NCBI RefSeq assembly: GCF_020382885.2
Contig: NC_058512.1
Span: 5,916,802 to 5,980,801, forward strand
Origin: Scatophagus argus
Lineage: Eukaryota > Chordata > Actinopteri > Scatophagidae
Reading direction: 5' to 3'
Length of the DNA: 64,000 bases
Below the pieces are notes generated by a model that searched no databases, was not told the DNA's origin, and worked only from the letters and a program-made list of their open reading frames with translations. The translations under genes and the position numbers were made by a program. Positions 62,240 through 64,000 of this stretch are shown piece after piece. How positions within the stretch are numbered: position 1 is the stretch's first letter; each line of letters opens with the position of its first letter.

Positions 62240-62652
62240 GACGTGCTCCTGTTCCGTTGCCATGGCAACATATTTTCCTATACCCCTTTCCTCTTCCCTC
62301 CCTCTCTCTCTGCTCTGGTAGGTCCACAATGGTACAGCCAGCATCTTGCAGCACAATGGTTGCAAGGTGGTGAGCTGGTAGAGCGAGAGAGAGAGCGAGC
62401 GAGCGAGAGAGAGAGAGTGATTCAGCATCAGCAAGCCTCGGTTCAGTCCACCTCTGCCTTTTTCCTTTCCTCATCGCCTCATTTTTTGGGGGTCTTCCCC
62501 CCACCCCCCAACCACCACCACTACAACCACCTTCGCCATCTTTATGAACGAGTAAATCAAGCCTTCAACTATGGTCACCGCAATGTTTTCCGTCGGGATG
62601 TTTTGAAAAGGACTGTCACTGGACTGGGATCGTCATCAGCTGGCACGGAATG
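62240..62652 (+). other. Candidate non-coding leader exon of a divergent plus-strand gene (MAPK10 by synteny)
   Basis: A GC-richer, low-complexity stretch ends in a good plus-strand donor, GGCACGGAATG|GTAAGG (62652/62653). No conserved protein is encoded here, so if it is an exon it is 5' UTR or starts a protein I do not recognise. In mammals the gene divergent from PTPN13 is MAPK10 (JNK3), whose first exons are non-coding; that is the basis for the suggestion. The start is arbitrary. Confidence 0.35.
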
Positions 62653-64000
62653 GTAAGGCCGGGTGGGTTTGTTTAATGTGGATGCGATGCTTGGACCTCA
62701 GCTGCCTGGAGGGTGGAGTGATGAATATTGATTGGAAGGGAAGGTTAATGAAGTCCACTAGCGATGCCTCAGTGGGAAAGGGACAGCGACCAAATAATAA
62801 ATGAAACAAAAAAAACACCTTGATAGATTCACCGCCTGCAAAGCCGTTGTTTTGTAACAACAAGCAGCACCGTGCGGGGATTTCATTATGGCGTTAGTCT
62901 TGACCTGACGAAATGTTATGCATCCGCTCTCCATCTCCATCCGTACAAACAGCCTGAAAGAGACTCAAATATCACAGCTTAAATATTAGTTTGTGGCTAA
63001 AAGGACACCGAGAACAACATCACAAAGGCCCAGCGGACTGCTATCCAGCCCGTTCTCTTTGTTATTTAACATTCTGCCTTTAAAATCTATCTCTTTAATC
63101 GTAGATTTATTCCTGTTCACATAATTACTAATTACTAATCCTCAGGGCGAATTACCACACTCGACTGTCGTCAAGCACACAATGTTTGATCAGAAGTGCA
63201 GGAGTGATGCAAATGGCTGATGGGTGAATGATGCTCAGCAAAACACAAGGCATACATGGGCTACATACTGTACAGGCCTACATGCAGAGTTTAACCATCC
63301 TCCCCCTCAGAAGTCAGCTGCGCACCTTGTGCATTATGCAGACCATCACTTCTTCACCAGGAATATGGGACCGGCCTCAGAAGTGCTTGAAAAGAAGATA
63401 GCCAATGTTCCCAGACTGATTTATTGATTATTGTGTGTTTGTTTGTTTTTTTTCTTAATGATGATTTTGATACTGCAGCTCTGAGTGTTTGTGGAGGCTT
63501 TGCCATTAACACCAAACTCAAAGTAATCATAATGCAAAGAGGATGGGATGTTGTTCACCCAATGTGAGCGACAGTCTGTGCAGGACACACTGGATTAAAA
63601 GAGATGAAGCTACAGAGAAAGGCAATTTATCTAAATCTGATTTGTTTTGGGCATTCTTCTGTACAATGATTACTGGAAATGCACTTCATTTGAGTGGAAA
63701 CCTACCTTTCCTGTTATGGTGACCACAGCAACTGGTTTTGTCATGTTTGTGTTTTCGAATTTCACATTCTTCCACAGACGCGTTTGGTGCATGCCCACAG
63801 ACTAATTACTGGTGCTGTGCCGTGCAGGAGAGTCGGCAAAGGTTTAAAGGTATCACAACAAACTCTAAATGCTCATGACAGAAAGGAGAGAGGTTTTAGC
63901 GCTGTGACCTTGGGTGCTGAATTATTCAGGAGCAGGCTTCCATGCTTGTGAAAAGTGCTGCAGGGAACACGCTTAACAATTAAACAAAGCTTTTTATGGG
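62653..64000 (+). other. Probable first intron of the right-edge gene, or intergenic
   Basis: No exon, repeat or RNA gene recognised up to the window edge. Confidence 0.3.

Noticed and set aside
1..64000. CRISPR arrays, operons, ribosome-binding sites, tRNA or rRNA genes
   Set aside because: The DNA is vertebrate nuclear; no regularly spaced repeats or recognisable tRNA/rRNA sequences were seen.

Overview
The window is vertebrate nuclear DNA, most likely from a ray-finned (teleost) fish. Evidence: intron-rich genes with GT-AG splice sites and short, AT-rich introns; (GT)n, (GA)n and poly-A/T tracts; remnants of teleost-typical Tc1/mariner, BEL/Pao-like and non-LTR elements; and proteins that are clearly orthologous to, but diverged from, the mammalian ones. 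All exon coordinates below were placed by hand from splice consensus, reading-frame phase and remembered family sequence; no search was run.

Three complete protein-coding genes lie head to tail on the minus strand. KLHL8 (coding 3363-7874, 11 coding exons, 614 aa) is a BTB-BACK-Kelch CUL3 adaptor. SDAD1 (11212-16472, 22 coding exons, 684 aa) is the orthologue of yeast Sda1, a 60S ribosome assembly/export factor. PTPN13 (18337-52791, 48 coding exons, 2558 aa, plus a likely non-coding leader exon near 58.6-58.9 kb) is the giant KIND-FERM-PDZ-tyrosine phosphatase scaffold. In all three the exon lengths sum to an exact multiple of three and every junction keeps phase.

At the left edge a minus-strand exon (519-579) encodes ATG plus a signal peptide with a phase-1 donor; the rest of that gene is outside. 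At the right edge a CpG-containing, GA/TC-rich region with a good plus-strand donor at 62652/62653 looks like the leader exon of a divergently transcribed gene; by mammalian synteny the candidate is MAPK10 (JNK3). The order differs from the human one as I recall it: SDAD1 sits between KLHL8 and PTPN13, and AFF1 and SLC10A6 are not there.

The most notable point is that this PTPN13 encodes six PDZ domains, one more than the five of the mammalian protein. The extra domain (exons 20752-20917 and 21171-21326) lies between PDZ5 and the phosphatase. Its first exon has the same length (156 nt), phases and internal intron position as PDZ4, which suggests exon duplication. Other points: two GC-AG introns (klhl8 and sdad1), a perfect 19-bp hairpin in a klhl8 intron, a splice donor that is the first unit of a (GT)6 tract, and several transposon remnants.
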